A stretch of DNA of 19,894 nt from Acidobacteriota bacterium. GTDB taxonomy: Bacteria; Acidobacteriota; Terriglobia; Terriglobales; Acidobacteriaceae. Under the pieces are notes generated by a model that was not told where the DNA came from, ran no database searches, and was given only the letters and a program-made list of their open reading frames with translations. Positions 7,136 through 14,445 of the stretch are shown piece by piece; the first letter of the stretch is position 1, and each line of letters starts with the position of its first letter. The stretch spans positions 1-19,894 of the forward strand of contig QHZX01000077.1 in assembly GCA_003224835.1 (NCBI GenBank), in the 5' to 3' direction. Both the position numbers and the translations under genes were made by a program.

Positions 7136-8349
7136 ATGAAGAAGAAACAACCGAAGACCGCCGCTAGGGTAAAGCTACGCGCTAACTCCAGCAATGGATC
7201 GAAGCGGCCCGCGTCTCTGCCTCAGCAGCGCACCTTTGAAATCCCAGACTATCGCCTGGAGAAACCCGCTTTCACGGTGCGCCAGATACGGAAAGGCGAG
7301 GAGTGTTGTTACGAAGTTTCGGGTGATCTGAGCGCTCCTGCTCCGCCGATTCGCGATTCTAAATATCTCAACAAACAGCAATGCATCGAGATTTACCGCT
7401 GGATGGTGCTCAACCGCCGAATGGAGCAGGCGCTCGAAAATCTATATAAGCAGGGCAAAGTAGTCGGCGGAGTTTATTTCGGCCTCGGCCAGGAAGCCTG
7501 CTCCTGCGCCTCCGCCTATGCTCTCGTTAAAGATGACTGGCTGGCGCCGATGATTCGCAACCAGGGGGCGCTGCTGGTTCGAGGCTTCGAGCCTCGCGAC
7601 ATGATGATGCAGTACATGGCCAAAGCCGATTCACCCACGAAAGGCCGCGACGGCACCTCACACTTTGGGGATATTTCCCAACGCAACGTTGTTTCACCCA
7701 TTTCCATGCTCGGGGATCTGGTCCCGGTGATGGCCGGAGTGGCGCTTGGCGCCCGGCTGCAAGCGCGAAACATCGCGGTCATGACCTACATCGGCGATGG
7801 CGGCCAGTCTAATATTCGACTCCATCGGAAATGCAGTATTGCGTGAAGGATCTCGCAGAACGCGCCATCGGATATGGCATTCCGGGCCTGATCATTGATG
7901 GCACCGATCCTTGTCAGGTCTATGACGCCTCCTACGAGGCCGCGGAACGCGCGCATCACGGCGAAGGACCGACGCTGATCGAAGCCAAGATGATGCGAAT
8001 GAAAGGCCACGCCATTCACGACGCTGCCGATTATGTGCCCAAGCCGATGTTTGACTACTGGAAAAGACGCGATCCCATCGCGCGCTTCGAGAATTATTTA
8101 GTAAATGTGAAGAAGTGGCTCTCGCCGCAGGAGCACCAGAAATTAATTGCGGAAGTCGAAGCGTACCTGGAAAGAGAACGCGAGATTGCCGTAAATTCGC
8201 CGATGCCCGCACCCGAGACAGCGGCCGGTGGCGTGTATTGCGAGGACGGCTGCCACCAGATCAAGCCAAAGTACGGAATGCCGGCAACCCGCACAGCCAT
8301 GACTGTCACGAATCGCAAGAAGAAGGAAGCAGCTTTACACTTCAAGTAA
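7136..8349 (+). pseudogene. 2-oxoacid dehydrogenase E1 component, alpha subunit, internal deletion and frameshift
   Basis: E1-alpha, with E1-beta, decarboxylates pyruvate or branched-chain 2-oxoacids using thiamine diphosphate. The N-terminal frame (7136-7846) has an unusual 75-80-residue Lys-rich extension, then RRMEQALENLYKQGKV, YFGLGQEACS, and RDGTSHFGD, and reaches the cofactor motif start GDGGQS. The family sequence then resumes in another frame at YSTPSEMQYC (about 7813-7842) and continues as VKDLAERAIGYGIPG to the C-terminus at 8349. The missing part, near 28 residues (about 82 or 85 bp, 1 mod 3), includes the second half of the GDG...NN thiamine-diphosphate motif, so a real lesion would abolish activity. 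Pyruvate or branched-chain specificity cannot be decided. E1-beta and E2 genes are not in the window; a gas-vesicle gene follows after 41 bp. Confidence 0.85.
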
Positions 8350-8390
8350 ATTGCTGATTTACTCTCGGCCGCGATCGTGCGCTCAAGCCC

Positions 8391-9029
8391 ATGCCTATTC
8401 TGTTGTATTGCATCGCGAAGGCTGATGCCCTGGCCAACAAATCACTGACCGGAGTAGCTTGCGATCCCGTAATCCCTGTTAGGGTTGAGGGACTCTCGGC
8501 TTTCATATCGAGCAATGCCGATTCCTCTGCCTGGATGAAATCACGTTTGCGAGCATCGGCGCTCGAGTTTCACCAAGTGCTGACCAAAGTCTTCAGGTCA
8601 GGGGCAATCATTCCATTTCGCTTTCCCACAACTTTCGAAACTGAGACGGAACTCACAGAACATCTGACAGAACGGTCGAGCGAATACACAGCCTTACTCG
8701 ACAAGTTCAGCGACCTCGTACAGATGGAGGTCAGGGTCACGAGTCCATTCAAAACGCAATCTGAGTCGGGGGCGCAGTACTTGAAAGCCCGCCAGACCGC
8801 CCGGCTCGCAATCGAGAAGTTCGAGGCTGAGTTGCGCGCGGCCTTGTCTTCTATCCTGAAAGATTGGAGACATCGCGCGTCAAAGGAGGGAATCCGGGCA
8901 TTCGCCTTGGTAGCGCGTGGAGGGGTCGCAGAATTCGGAAAAATCATGCAGAGCACACCGGTTCCTGACGGTATGAAGGTACGCGTAAGCGGTCCGTGGC
9001 CAGTGAGCGAGTTTATTCAACAGAGCTGA
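8391..9029 (+). CDS. Gas vesicle protein of the GvpL/GvpF family
   Basis: A 212-residue protein beginning MPILLYCIAKAD, close to the family's YxYGI/YCIA opening strand. It contains IIPFRFPTTFETETEL, equivalent to the family's IPMRFGTVF segment, a long helical middle, and ends MKVRVSGPWPVSEFI, matching the conserved sGPWPpYsF end. GvpF and GvpL are minor proteins thought to act early in gas vesicle assembly and to bind GvpA. It is the first gene of the gas-vesicle set, 15 bp before gvpK. No ribosome site is visible before the ATG at 8391 and only 41 bp separate it from the broken E1-alpha gene, so its own promoter is unclear. Confidence 0.88.
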   Translation: MPILLYCIAKADALANKSLTGVACDPVIPVRVEGLSAFISSNADSSAWMKSRLRASALEFHQVLTKVFRSGAIIPFRFPTTFETETELTEHLTERSSEYTALLDKFSDLVQMEVRVTSPFKTQSESGAQYLKARQTARLAIEKFEAELRAALSSILKDWRHRASKEGIRAFALVARGGVAEFGKIMQSTPVPDGMKVRVSGPWPVSEFIQQS

Positions 9030-9044
9030 TGTGCCAGAATCATC

Positions 9045-9389
9045 ATGGAAACCATGAGCTCGAACGAAAACAAACCGGCTTTGCCGCAATCCCGCGTCGA
9101 CTGTACGCCGGAGAACATTGAGCAGGGCCTAGCCCGGCTCGTGCTTAGCCTGATCGAACTGCTGCGGCAATTACTGGAAAGACAGGCGATCCGGCGTATG
9201 GAGGGCGGTTCGCTCACCAATAATCAGGTCGAGGATATGGGTGCGGCGCTGATGAAACTGGAGGCAAAAATCCACGAATTAGCCGAGCATTTCGGCCTGA
9301 GTCCCGCCGACTTAAACCTCGATCTCGGGCCACTGGGGAATCTTTTGGAGAATCCTCCTCCTCAAAAGTCAAAACCGGACGCACCGTGA
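9045..9389 (+). CDS. gvpK: Gas vesicle protein GvpK
   Basis: A 114-residue protein with the GvpK core: VDCTPENIEQGLARLVLSL, then LLRQLLERQAIRRMEGGSLT, the helix VEDMGAALMKLEAKIHELAE and HFGLSPADLNLDLGPLGNLL. It matches the family over nearly its full length. GvpK is an accessory assembly protein of bacterial gas vesicle clusters. Two in-frame ATGs exist (9045 and 9054); the second has a GGA better placed before it, so the first three residues are uncertain. It follows the GvpL/F gene closely and is separated from the GvpJ-like gene by 232 bp that carry a promoter candidate and an inverted repeat. Confidence 0.95.
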   Translation: METMSSNENKPALPQSRVDCTPENIEQGLARLVLSLIELLRQLLERQAIRRMEGGSLTNNQVEDMGAALMKLEAKIHELAEHFGLSPADLNLDLGPLGNLLENPPPQKSKPDAP

Positions 9390-9504
9390 AGATCAGCGGC
9401 ACTCGCTTGTAGTCGCAAGCTTCTTCATACCCGGCAACCTGAGCCGCAACTGAAGCAACGCTAACCTGTGGGGCAGAATCCTAGGCAGGGGCGAACTCTC
9501 GGGG

Positions 9505-9583
9505 CACCGGTTCCTGCAAAATTTTCCCTTTACGTTGACACGCGGTTACCGCTGCATTTAGCATCAGGCGCGCGGAACCGGTG
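9505..9583. repeat. Perfect 10-bp inverted repeat flanking a promoter-like element
   Basis: CACCGGTTCC at 9505-9514 recurs as its exact reverse complement GGAACCGGTG at 9574-9583, separated by 59 bp. Each arm contains the palindrome ACCGGT. The promoter candidate (TTGACA at 9535-9540) lies between the arms, 38 bp before the gvpJ-like start. The repeat is directly visible; paired operators, a looping site or inversion sites are inferences. Confidence 0.65.
9535..9564 (+). promoter_or_regulatory. Promoter candidate for gvpJ-gvpA
   Basis: A perfect TTGACA at 9535-9540 is followed after 18 bp by TAGCAT at 9559-9564 (four of six matches). The position, about 60 bp upstream of the GvpJ-like start and inside the largest gap in the cluster, suits a separate promoter for the structural genes. 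The weak -10 keeps confidence low. Confidence 0.35.
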
Positions 9584-9621
9584 TTTTACGTCGTTTTTCC
9601 GGCAGAAAGAAAACGGAAGCC

Positions 9622-9963
9622 ATGGAACGGGTGCCGACAACCACGGGAACTACGAATCTGGTAGATATCCTGGATCGCGTTCTCGATAAAGGACTCGTAA
9701 TCGCGGGCGACGTGCGCATTTCGTTGGCGAATGTTGAGTTACTCACGATCCGAATCCGTTTGCTGGTGTGCTCGGTAGACAAGGCCGAGCAAATCGGAAT
9801 GAACTGGTGGAAATACGATCCACACTTGACCATGCAGTCGCCGGTGCTCCCCAGCATAGACGAGGTTACAAAAGCTGCAGCTAAGCGTAGGGCCGGGGTT
9901 CCGGGCAGGAATGTTGGCGTGCCTGGACGAAAAGCCGCCGTACCGGGGCGGCGAAAACGTTAG
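9622..9963 (+). CDS. gvpJ: GvpA-family minor gas vesicle protein, GvpJ/GvpS-like
   Basis: A 113-residue protein. Residues 10-65 match the GvpA/J fold (TNLVDILDRVLDKGLVIAGD, ISLANVELLTIRIRLLVCSVDK, then MNWWKYDP). The AGD in place of AWV and the ELLTIRIRLL plus WW signatures place it with GvpJ or GvpS, minor shell or nucleation proteins, not with the main shell protein. The C-terminal tail is odd: VPGR occurs at residues 93-96, 100-103 and 107-110, an exact seven-residue period rich in Lys and Arg. A GGAAG ribosome site precedes the ATG. gvpA follows after 31 bp, probably in the same transcript. Confidence 0.88.
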   Translation: MERVPTTTGTTNLVDILDRVLDKGLVIAGDVRISLANVELLTIRIRLLVCSVDKAEQIGMNWWKYDPHLTMQSPVLPSIDEVTKAAAKRRAGVPGRNVGVPGRKAAVPGRRKR

Positions 9964-9994
9964 TTTGATTTGAAAGCGCCAGAGGAGGGAATCA

Positions 9995-10297
9995 ATGGCC
10001 GTCGAACGAGTATCAGGCGGATCCAGTCTTATTGATGTGCTCGACCGGGTTCTGGACAAAGGTATCGTAATCGATGCCTGGGTTCGCATCTCTCTCGTCG
10101 GCATCGACCTCATCACGGTCGAGGCACGAGTCGTTGTAGCATCCATCGACACTTACTTGAAATATGCGGACGCGGTCGGACTTGTAGGCCTGGTCTCGCG
10201 GCCACAGTTGGTTGCTGAAGAGGTCCCGGAGATAGAGATGGAGACCACTCGCCGGGTTACTCGTGCGCCAGCACGGCGGCCTGTGCGCAGAGGCTGA
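9995..10297 (+). CDS. gvpA: Gas vesicle structural protein GvpA
   Basis: A 100-residue protein. Residues 11-63 carry the main shell-protein signature almost unchanged: LIDVLDRVLDKGIVIDAWVR, ISLVGIDLITVEARVVVASI and DTYLKYADAVGL. GvpA polymerises into the ribbed gas-filled shell. It has an excellent AGGAGG ribosome site, as expected for the most abundant protein of the cluster. Beyond the core it has a tail of about 35 residues ending in Arg-rich sequence (TRRVTRAPARRPVRRG), longer and more basic than the roughly 70-90-residue classical shell proteins. The sensor kinase gene begins 66 bp downstream. Confidence 0.95.
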   Translation: MAVERVSGGSSLIDVLDRVLDKGIVIDAWVRISLVGIDLITVEARVVVASIDTYLKYADAVGLVGLVSRPQLVAEEVPEIEMETTRRVTRAPARRPVRRG

Positions 10298-10362
10298 AGT
10301 CGGTCTGAACCAGAATTGGCGGCTCGCAGCTAGAGCCGAGTACGGGTTAGCCTTACAGTCGA

Positions 10363-12374
10363 ATGGCCAGTTCCGCGCTAAGACGCAAACGCGAGCATTT
10401 CCGCGACCCACGGTCTTCCAGCGAATCGGCCGCGCTACGTCTCAGCGCGGCCGAGCGCCCCGAGGAAATCCTCCCCATTCTTTTAGAGGAGATCGTGCAC
10501 CTGGGCTTTCCCAACGCTCTTGCCCTTGAGCTGGATTTCGATACCGGGCAGATTAAGCCTTCCGCCTCGCTGAACTGCAGCTCCGAGTACTTAAAGAAAT
10601 TCAACACATCTCTGTGGGCGAGCGAAAACCCTTTTGTCGCCGCGCTGCAGAATCTGAAATCGGGGTTGGTTCCTGCCGGCGCGATTCGCAGCGGCTCGCT
10701 GTATGCGCATCCCATGATTTACCGCAACTTTTCACGCTGCTGGGAAGCCGAGCGCGAGAGTCGCAACGACTGCCTGGCCATACAAAATGCGGAATCCAGC
10801 AAGCTGCAGATTCAGCAGCAGGTATGTTCCGCGTGCGGCATGCGGTCCTATGTACACGTCATCATCGGCCAATTGGGAAGAAGTACCGGCGACACACAGC
10901 TCCGGCAATTCCGCAATCTTGTGGAACGCGCCAACCGCCAACTCACCCGGCTATTCAAGGTCGAACACTACTACAACCGCATGCGGGACATGGAAATCAC
11001 CATCTCGCGCATGACCACGGTCATGGAGAGCATGGCCGACCCAGTCATCCTTACCGATAACCAACACCGGGTCATCATTCAGAACCGCGCGGCAGAGCGT
11101 TTCTTCCGCGTGCCTGAAGGAGTGAGCGAAGGCGGGCGCCGGGCGGTTGAATTCAACAATCTTCTCTTCTCTGCTGCCCTCTCCTCCATGACTGTAAGCG
11201 CCAATGACAGCTCGCGCGATTTGACTCTGGTTGACGTAATGGAAGGTGAAGAAGTCCTCTTTGAGGCGGTCTGCGCTCCAACGTACATGAATGAAACCCG
11301 AACCGGCATGGTGACGGTTATGCGGGACGTGACCGACCTGCGCCGCGCAGACCAGGAACTACGGGCCAATCTAGATAAATTGCGGGCGGCCGAAGAAGTG
11401 GTCCGTCAGGACCGCGACCGACTCAATGTCGTGATCGAGAACGTCGGCGATCCGATCGTCGTCGCTGATAATTCGGCCAAGATTGTCCTGCTGGATCCTC
11501 TGGCCAAAGAGCTCTTCGGGACCGGCAATAGGGTTCGCGCCCCTCAGGTCGTCAAAAACGAAGCCAAGCTGGACGCATATCTAACGTCGTTCACCTTCTC
11601 TTTTGTCGATCACCAGAACAAGGCTCTTCATCTGTTCAATCCCAGTTCGGGCTCTGATATTGAGTATGCGGCACGTTCCGGCAAAATTTACGATGCCCGC
11701 GGCCAGGTCGCCTACACGGTCACCGTTCTGCGTGACTTTTCTACCTGGAAAAGGCTGGAACAACTGCAGATGGAGCGGCGCATGCTCGAAATGGAGAAAT
11801 TCGCTGCCACGGGCAGACTGGCCGGTACCATCGCCCATGAGATTAATAACCCAATGGAGGCGATCAAGAACGCGATTTTCCTTCTCAGGAATAAGGTTGA
11901 ACCCGATTCGCAGCAGGTTTATGACGCTCTGAAGAGTGAGACCGCCTGACCTTATTTTCCCGACCTCTGGCAAAAGACGGGATCACGGTGGAGAAGCAGT
12001 TCGCCCAGCTGCCCCCGACGAAGGGTTCTGCCGACCAGTTCCGCCAGTTGCTGTCTAACCTGGTGGTAAACGCGCAGGACAGCATGGCGGGCGTGGGCGG
12101 TAAACTGGTAGTTCGTACCGCTCACATCAAATCCAGTCGCGGGGCATACGAACGAATCAGTTTGGTCGTCGCGGATACGGGATCTGGGATTCCCAAGGAG
12201 ATCCGAACCACAATGTTCGAGCCGTTCATAAGCACCAAGGGCGAAAAGGGTACCGGGCTTGGGCTTTGGATTGTCAAGGGGATTGTGGAAAACCACGGAG
12301 GAAGAATTCACGTTCGAAGCAGTGCTGGAAAGGGTACAATTTTCAAGATAGTTTTCCCGGTTTCCCGCGCCTGA
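10363..12374 (+). pseudogene. GAF/PAS sensor histidine kinase inside the gas-vesicle cluster, internal deletion and frameshift
   Basis: A soluble sensor kinase. Residues 30-200 look like a GAF-type sensory domain with four cysteines (Cys126, Cys137, Cys155, Cys158, the last pair as CSACG). Two PAS domains follow (about 215-325 and 350-460), a short helical linker, and a dimerisation domain with the phospho-acceptor His492 in GTIAHEINNPMEA. The first frame ends at 11949 after DALKSETA; the protein resumes in another frame at about 11949 with TLFSRPLAKDG, followed by an ATPase domain with N-box LLSNLVVNAQDSM, DTGSGIP, FEPFISTKG and GTGLGLWIVKG up to 12374. The second helix of the dimerisation domain, about 33 residues (near 100 bp, 1 mod 3), is missing. 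If real, autophosphorylation is lost. It lies between gvpA and gvpF, so a role in gas vesicle control is likely. Confidence 0.85.
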
Positions 12375-12402
12375 AACCGCTAGTGATAGATGTGAGGGAG
12401 CC

Positions 12403-13305
12403 ATGCACGTGGCAGCAATGAAAGCATCGAAAAAAACTGCTTTGCCGAAGTCTCTGGCAAAACCACGCAAAAATACAAAATCGGAAGACGATGTTCGCGT
12501 GAAGTTCGACGATAACTCCGCTCCGAGCTCTACGACCGCGGGAGAGAGCGGCCGCTATGTCTACGGCATTCTGCAGTGCCGCGATCGCATTGATTTTGGG
12601 AAGGTGGGAATCGGCGGCGCAGGAGAGATGGTTTCTACTGTCAATTATCAGGACATTGCCGCCGTGGTCAGCAACACCTCGGTTTACATTTTCGATCCTA
12701 CCCGTGAAAACGCCCTTGCTCACGAACACGTTATCGAAACTGTAATGAAAAATTACACCATCATTCCCATGAGCTTCGGCACAGTTTTTCGCACTGACAA
12801 TGACATTCGCGAAGTGCTGAAAAGCATCTATTCATCCCTGAAAGACGTGCTCCATCAGATGTCGGGAAAGCTCGAGTTTGGACTAAAAGTAAATTGGGAC
12901 CGTGATCGCATCATCGAAGACATCAAGCAGGAAGATGAAGAGATCCGGAAGTTTCATCAGGAGATCATCCGCAAGCACCTGCAATCGACTTACCTGGCAA
13001 GGATGCAGCTGGGCCGCATGATTGATAAAGCCCTGGCCGAACGCTCCATAGGCTATGTGCGCGAGATTTTCGTGGCTTTGCGATTAGTTTGCGTAGCCTC
13101 GCGTGACAATCAGCCCATTGGTGACAAGATGATCATGAACGCCGCTTTTCTGGTGGAGCGAGATCGTGAGCCGGAATTTGACGACGCCGTGAACAGCATT
13201 GCGAAGAAATATGGGCAACGTTTGAAATTCAAGTACACCGGTCCCTGGCCTCCATATAACTTCGTGAATATACGATTGAAGTTAGAGAGGGTAGGAGTTG
13301 GTTAG
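12403..13305 (+). CDS. gvpF: Gas vesicle protein GvpF (GvpL/GvpF family)
   Basis: A 300-residue protein. After a Lys-rich, probably disordered N-terminal extension of about 48 residues comes GRYVYGILQ, the family start, then a GvpF core with YTIIPMSFGTVF, LEFGLKVNWDRD, a long alpha-helical segment around residues 165-240, NAAFLVERD and the conserved end FKYTGPWPPYNFVNIRL. This is the second member of the family in the window; it is longer and closer to the family consensus than the one at 8391. GvpF binds GvpA and is thought to keep it soluble before assembly. A GAGGGAG ribosome site precedes the ATG. It starts 28 bp after the kinase. Confidence 0.93.
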   Translation: MHVAAMKASKKTALPKSLAKPRKNTKSEDDVRVKFDDNSAPSSTTAGESGRYVYGILQCRDRIDFGKVGIGGAGEMVSTVNYQDIAAVVSNTSVYIFDPTRENALAHEHVIETVMKNYTIIPMSFGTVFRTDNDIREVLKSIYSSLKDVLHQMSGKLEFGLKVNWDRDRIIEDIKQEDEEIRKFHQEIIRKHLQSTYLARMQLGRMIDKALAERSIGYVREIFVALRLVCVASRDNQPIGDKMIMNAAFLVERDREPEFDDAVNSIAKKYGQRLKFKYTGPWPPYNFVNIRLKLERVGVG

Positions 13306-13374
13306 GACCTCCGACGTCAGAAGTTTGCAACTTGGACCTTCGAAACTTTTAATCCTTAATCCAGAAATGTTTCT

Positions 13375-13716
13375 ATGCTTCTAATCGACGATCTTCTCAT
13401 GCTGCCGTTTTCAGGATTTAACTTTGTAATGAAAACGCTGCGCCAAGTTGCGGAAGAGCAATACACCGACGATGCTCCCATTAAGGAGCGGCTGTTGGAA
13501 CTGCAGCTTAAATTGGAAGCTGAGGAGATAACGGAAGAAGAGTACACGCAAGAAGAGGCGGCCATCATCCAGCAGCTTCGCGAAATACAAAATCGCAAGC
13601 GTGAACTGGCGGGTGCCCCTCCGGTCGAGCAGGACCGCGGACTGGCCTTTACTGCGGGGGAAACCAAAGCGAGCGCTTCGGTCACGCTGCATCAGGATTC
13701 CGAACGTAAGTCTTAG
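13375..13716 (+). CDS. gvpG: Gas vesicle protein GvpG
   Basis: A 113-residue protein with the GvpG opening LLIDDLLMLPFSGFNFVMKT, a hydrophobic amphipathic segment, followed by an acidic coiled-coil-like helix (ERLLELQLKLEAEEITEEEY, then EAAIIQQLREIQNRKRE). The family core is about 80-90 residues; the last 30 are a polar tail. GvpG is a minor assembly protein usually next to gvpF, as here, 69 bp downstream. The ATG at 13375 has no strong ribosome site; the ATG eight bases upstream is out of frame and closes quickly. Confidence 0.9.
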   Translation: MLLIDDLLMLPFSGFNFVMKTLRQVAEEQYTDDAPIKERLLELQLKLEAEEITEEEYTQEEAAIIQQLREIQNRKRELAGAPPVEQDRGLAFTAGETKASASVTLHQDSERKS

Positions 13717-13737
13717 CTCTGAGGCAGTGGAGGAAGC

Positions 13738-13971
13738 TTGAAGCGCAACAAGCCGCGAAAGGTGCGTGCCGTGAAGAACCGAGCTGCACATGTCAGGCAG
13801 GTGCAGCGCATTCCTCCTACCGCTGAAGCTGCACGCGATGAAGGGCCGCGATTGCTCCCGCTGGTTGACCGTTCCAAAGAACCGTCTCGTCTCGAACACT
13901 ACCTCGATCTCGCGGATACTGCGCTGGGCAAGAAAAGCGGAATTAAACGCGAGCCCAAGACTGAGATTTGA
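13738..13971 (+). CDS. Small basic protein at the end of the gas-vesicle cluster
   Basis: A 77-residue protein with a TTG start (13738) behind GGAGGA, or a GTG start at 13771 behind AAAGG; I prefer TTG for the stronger ribosome site although spacing is tight. The N-terminal half is very basic (MKRNKPRKVRAVKNRAA), the second half has the acidic helix RLEHYLDLADTAL. No membrane segment or known motif is seen, and I do not recognise a family. It is 21 bp after gvpG and on the same strand, so it is probably the last gene of the gas-vesicle transcript. It ends 3 bp from the convergent response-regulator gene. Confidence 0.6.
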   Translation: MKRNKPRKVRAVKNRAAHVRQVQRIPPTAEAARDEGPRLLPLVDRSKEPSRLEHYLDLADTALGKKSGIKREPKTEI

Positions 13972-13974
13972 TAA

Positions 13975-14352
13975 TCAATGCTTCTTTGCTAGTTTATCGC
14001 GCAGAGAGTTGACGAGAACTTCCACGTCCACAGGCTTTACCACGTAATCGTCGACTTTGTGACGGATAGCATCCACCGCGGTTTCAAATGCCGGATAGCC
14101 CGTCAGAATTACGGTGATGCAGGCCGGTTGCTTCTCGCGCATGGCGCCGACCACCCGGAATCCGTCTCCACTTTCACCCACATTCAAATCGGAAATCAGA
14201 ACATCAAATCGGGAGGAATTGATTTGCGTAAGCGCATCCGCCACCGTACCGGCAGCTTTCACTTCGAAACCGTGCTCTTCGAGCACAGGTGGGAGCGTGA
14301 GCCGGATGTTAGGCTCGTCATCGACGAAGAGAATGCGATTACGTCGCGTCAT
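13975..14352 (-). CDS. Single-domain response regulator (CheY-like receiver)
   Basis: A 125-residue receiver domain without an output domain. The acidic pocket is D11/D12 in FVDDEPN, the phospho-acceptor is D55 in VLISDLN, and the switch residues are T84 in VILTGY and K106 in VVKPVD. It should take a phosphoryl group from a histidine kinase and act by protein binding. It is convergent with the gas-vesicle genes and ends 3 bp from them; the histidine kinase in that cluster lacks a receiver and is the nearest possible partner, though this pairing is inferred only from proximity. It is downstream of the TonB-dependent receptor on the same strand with a 93-bp gap. The ribosome site is weak. Confidence 0.9.
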   Translation of the reverse strand: MTRRNRILFVDDEPNIRLTLPPVLEEHGFEVKAAGTVADALTQINSSRFDVLISDLNVGESGDGFRVVGAMREKQPACITVILTGYPAFETAVDAIRHKVDDYVVKPVDVEVLVNSLRDKLAKKH

Positions 14353-14445
14353 TTGGCCAGATCAGGATTTGTGAAGGGATAGCAACCGATTGTGCAGTGT
14401 TCAGCAGGGGAGTGTCAATACGCCACCGTACATTTTCGCCAAAAG

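Noticed and set aside
8350..8390. Contig misjoin or recombination border between E1-alpha and the gas-vesicle genes
   Set aside because: The absence of E1-beta and the lack of a ribosome site before the GvpL/F gene made me consider it, but base composition does not change visibly and no repeat marks a border; it stays possible but unsupported.
9390..9430. Small hairpin after gvpK (GCTTG/CAAGC) as a terminator
   Set aside because: Only five base pairs and no U-run follow, so it would be too weak.
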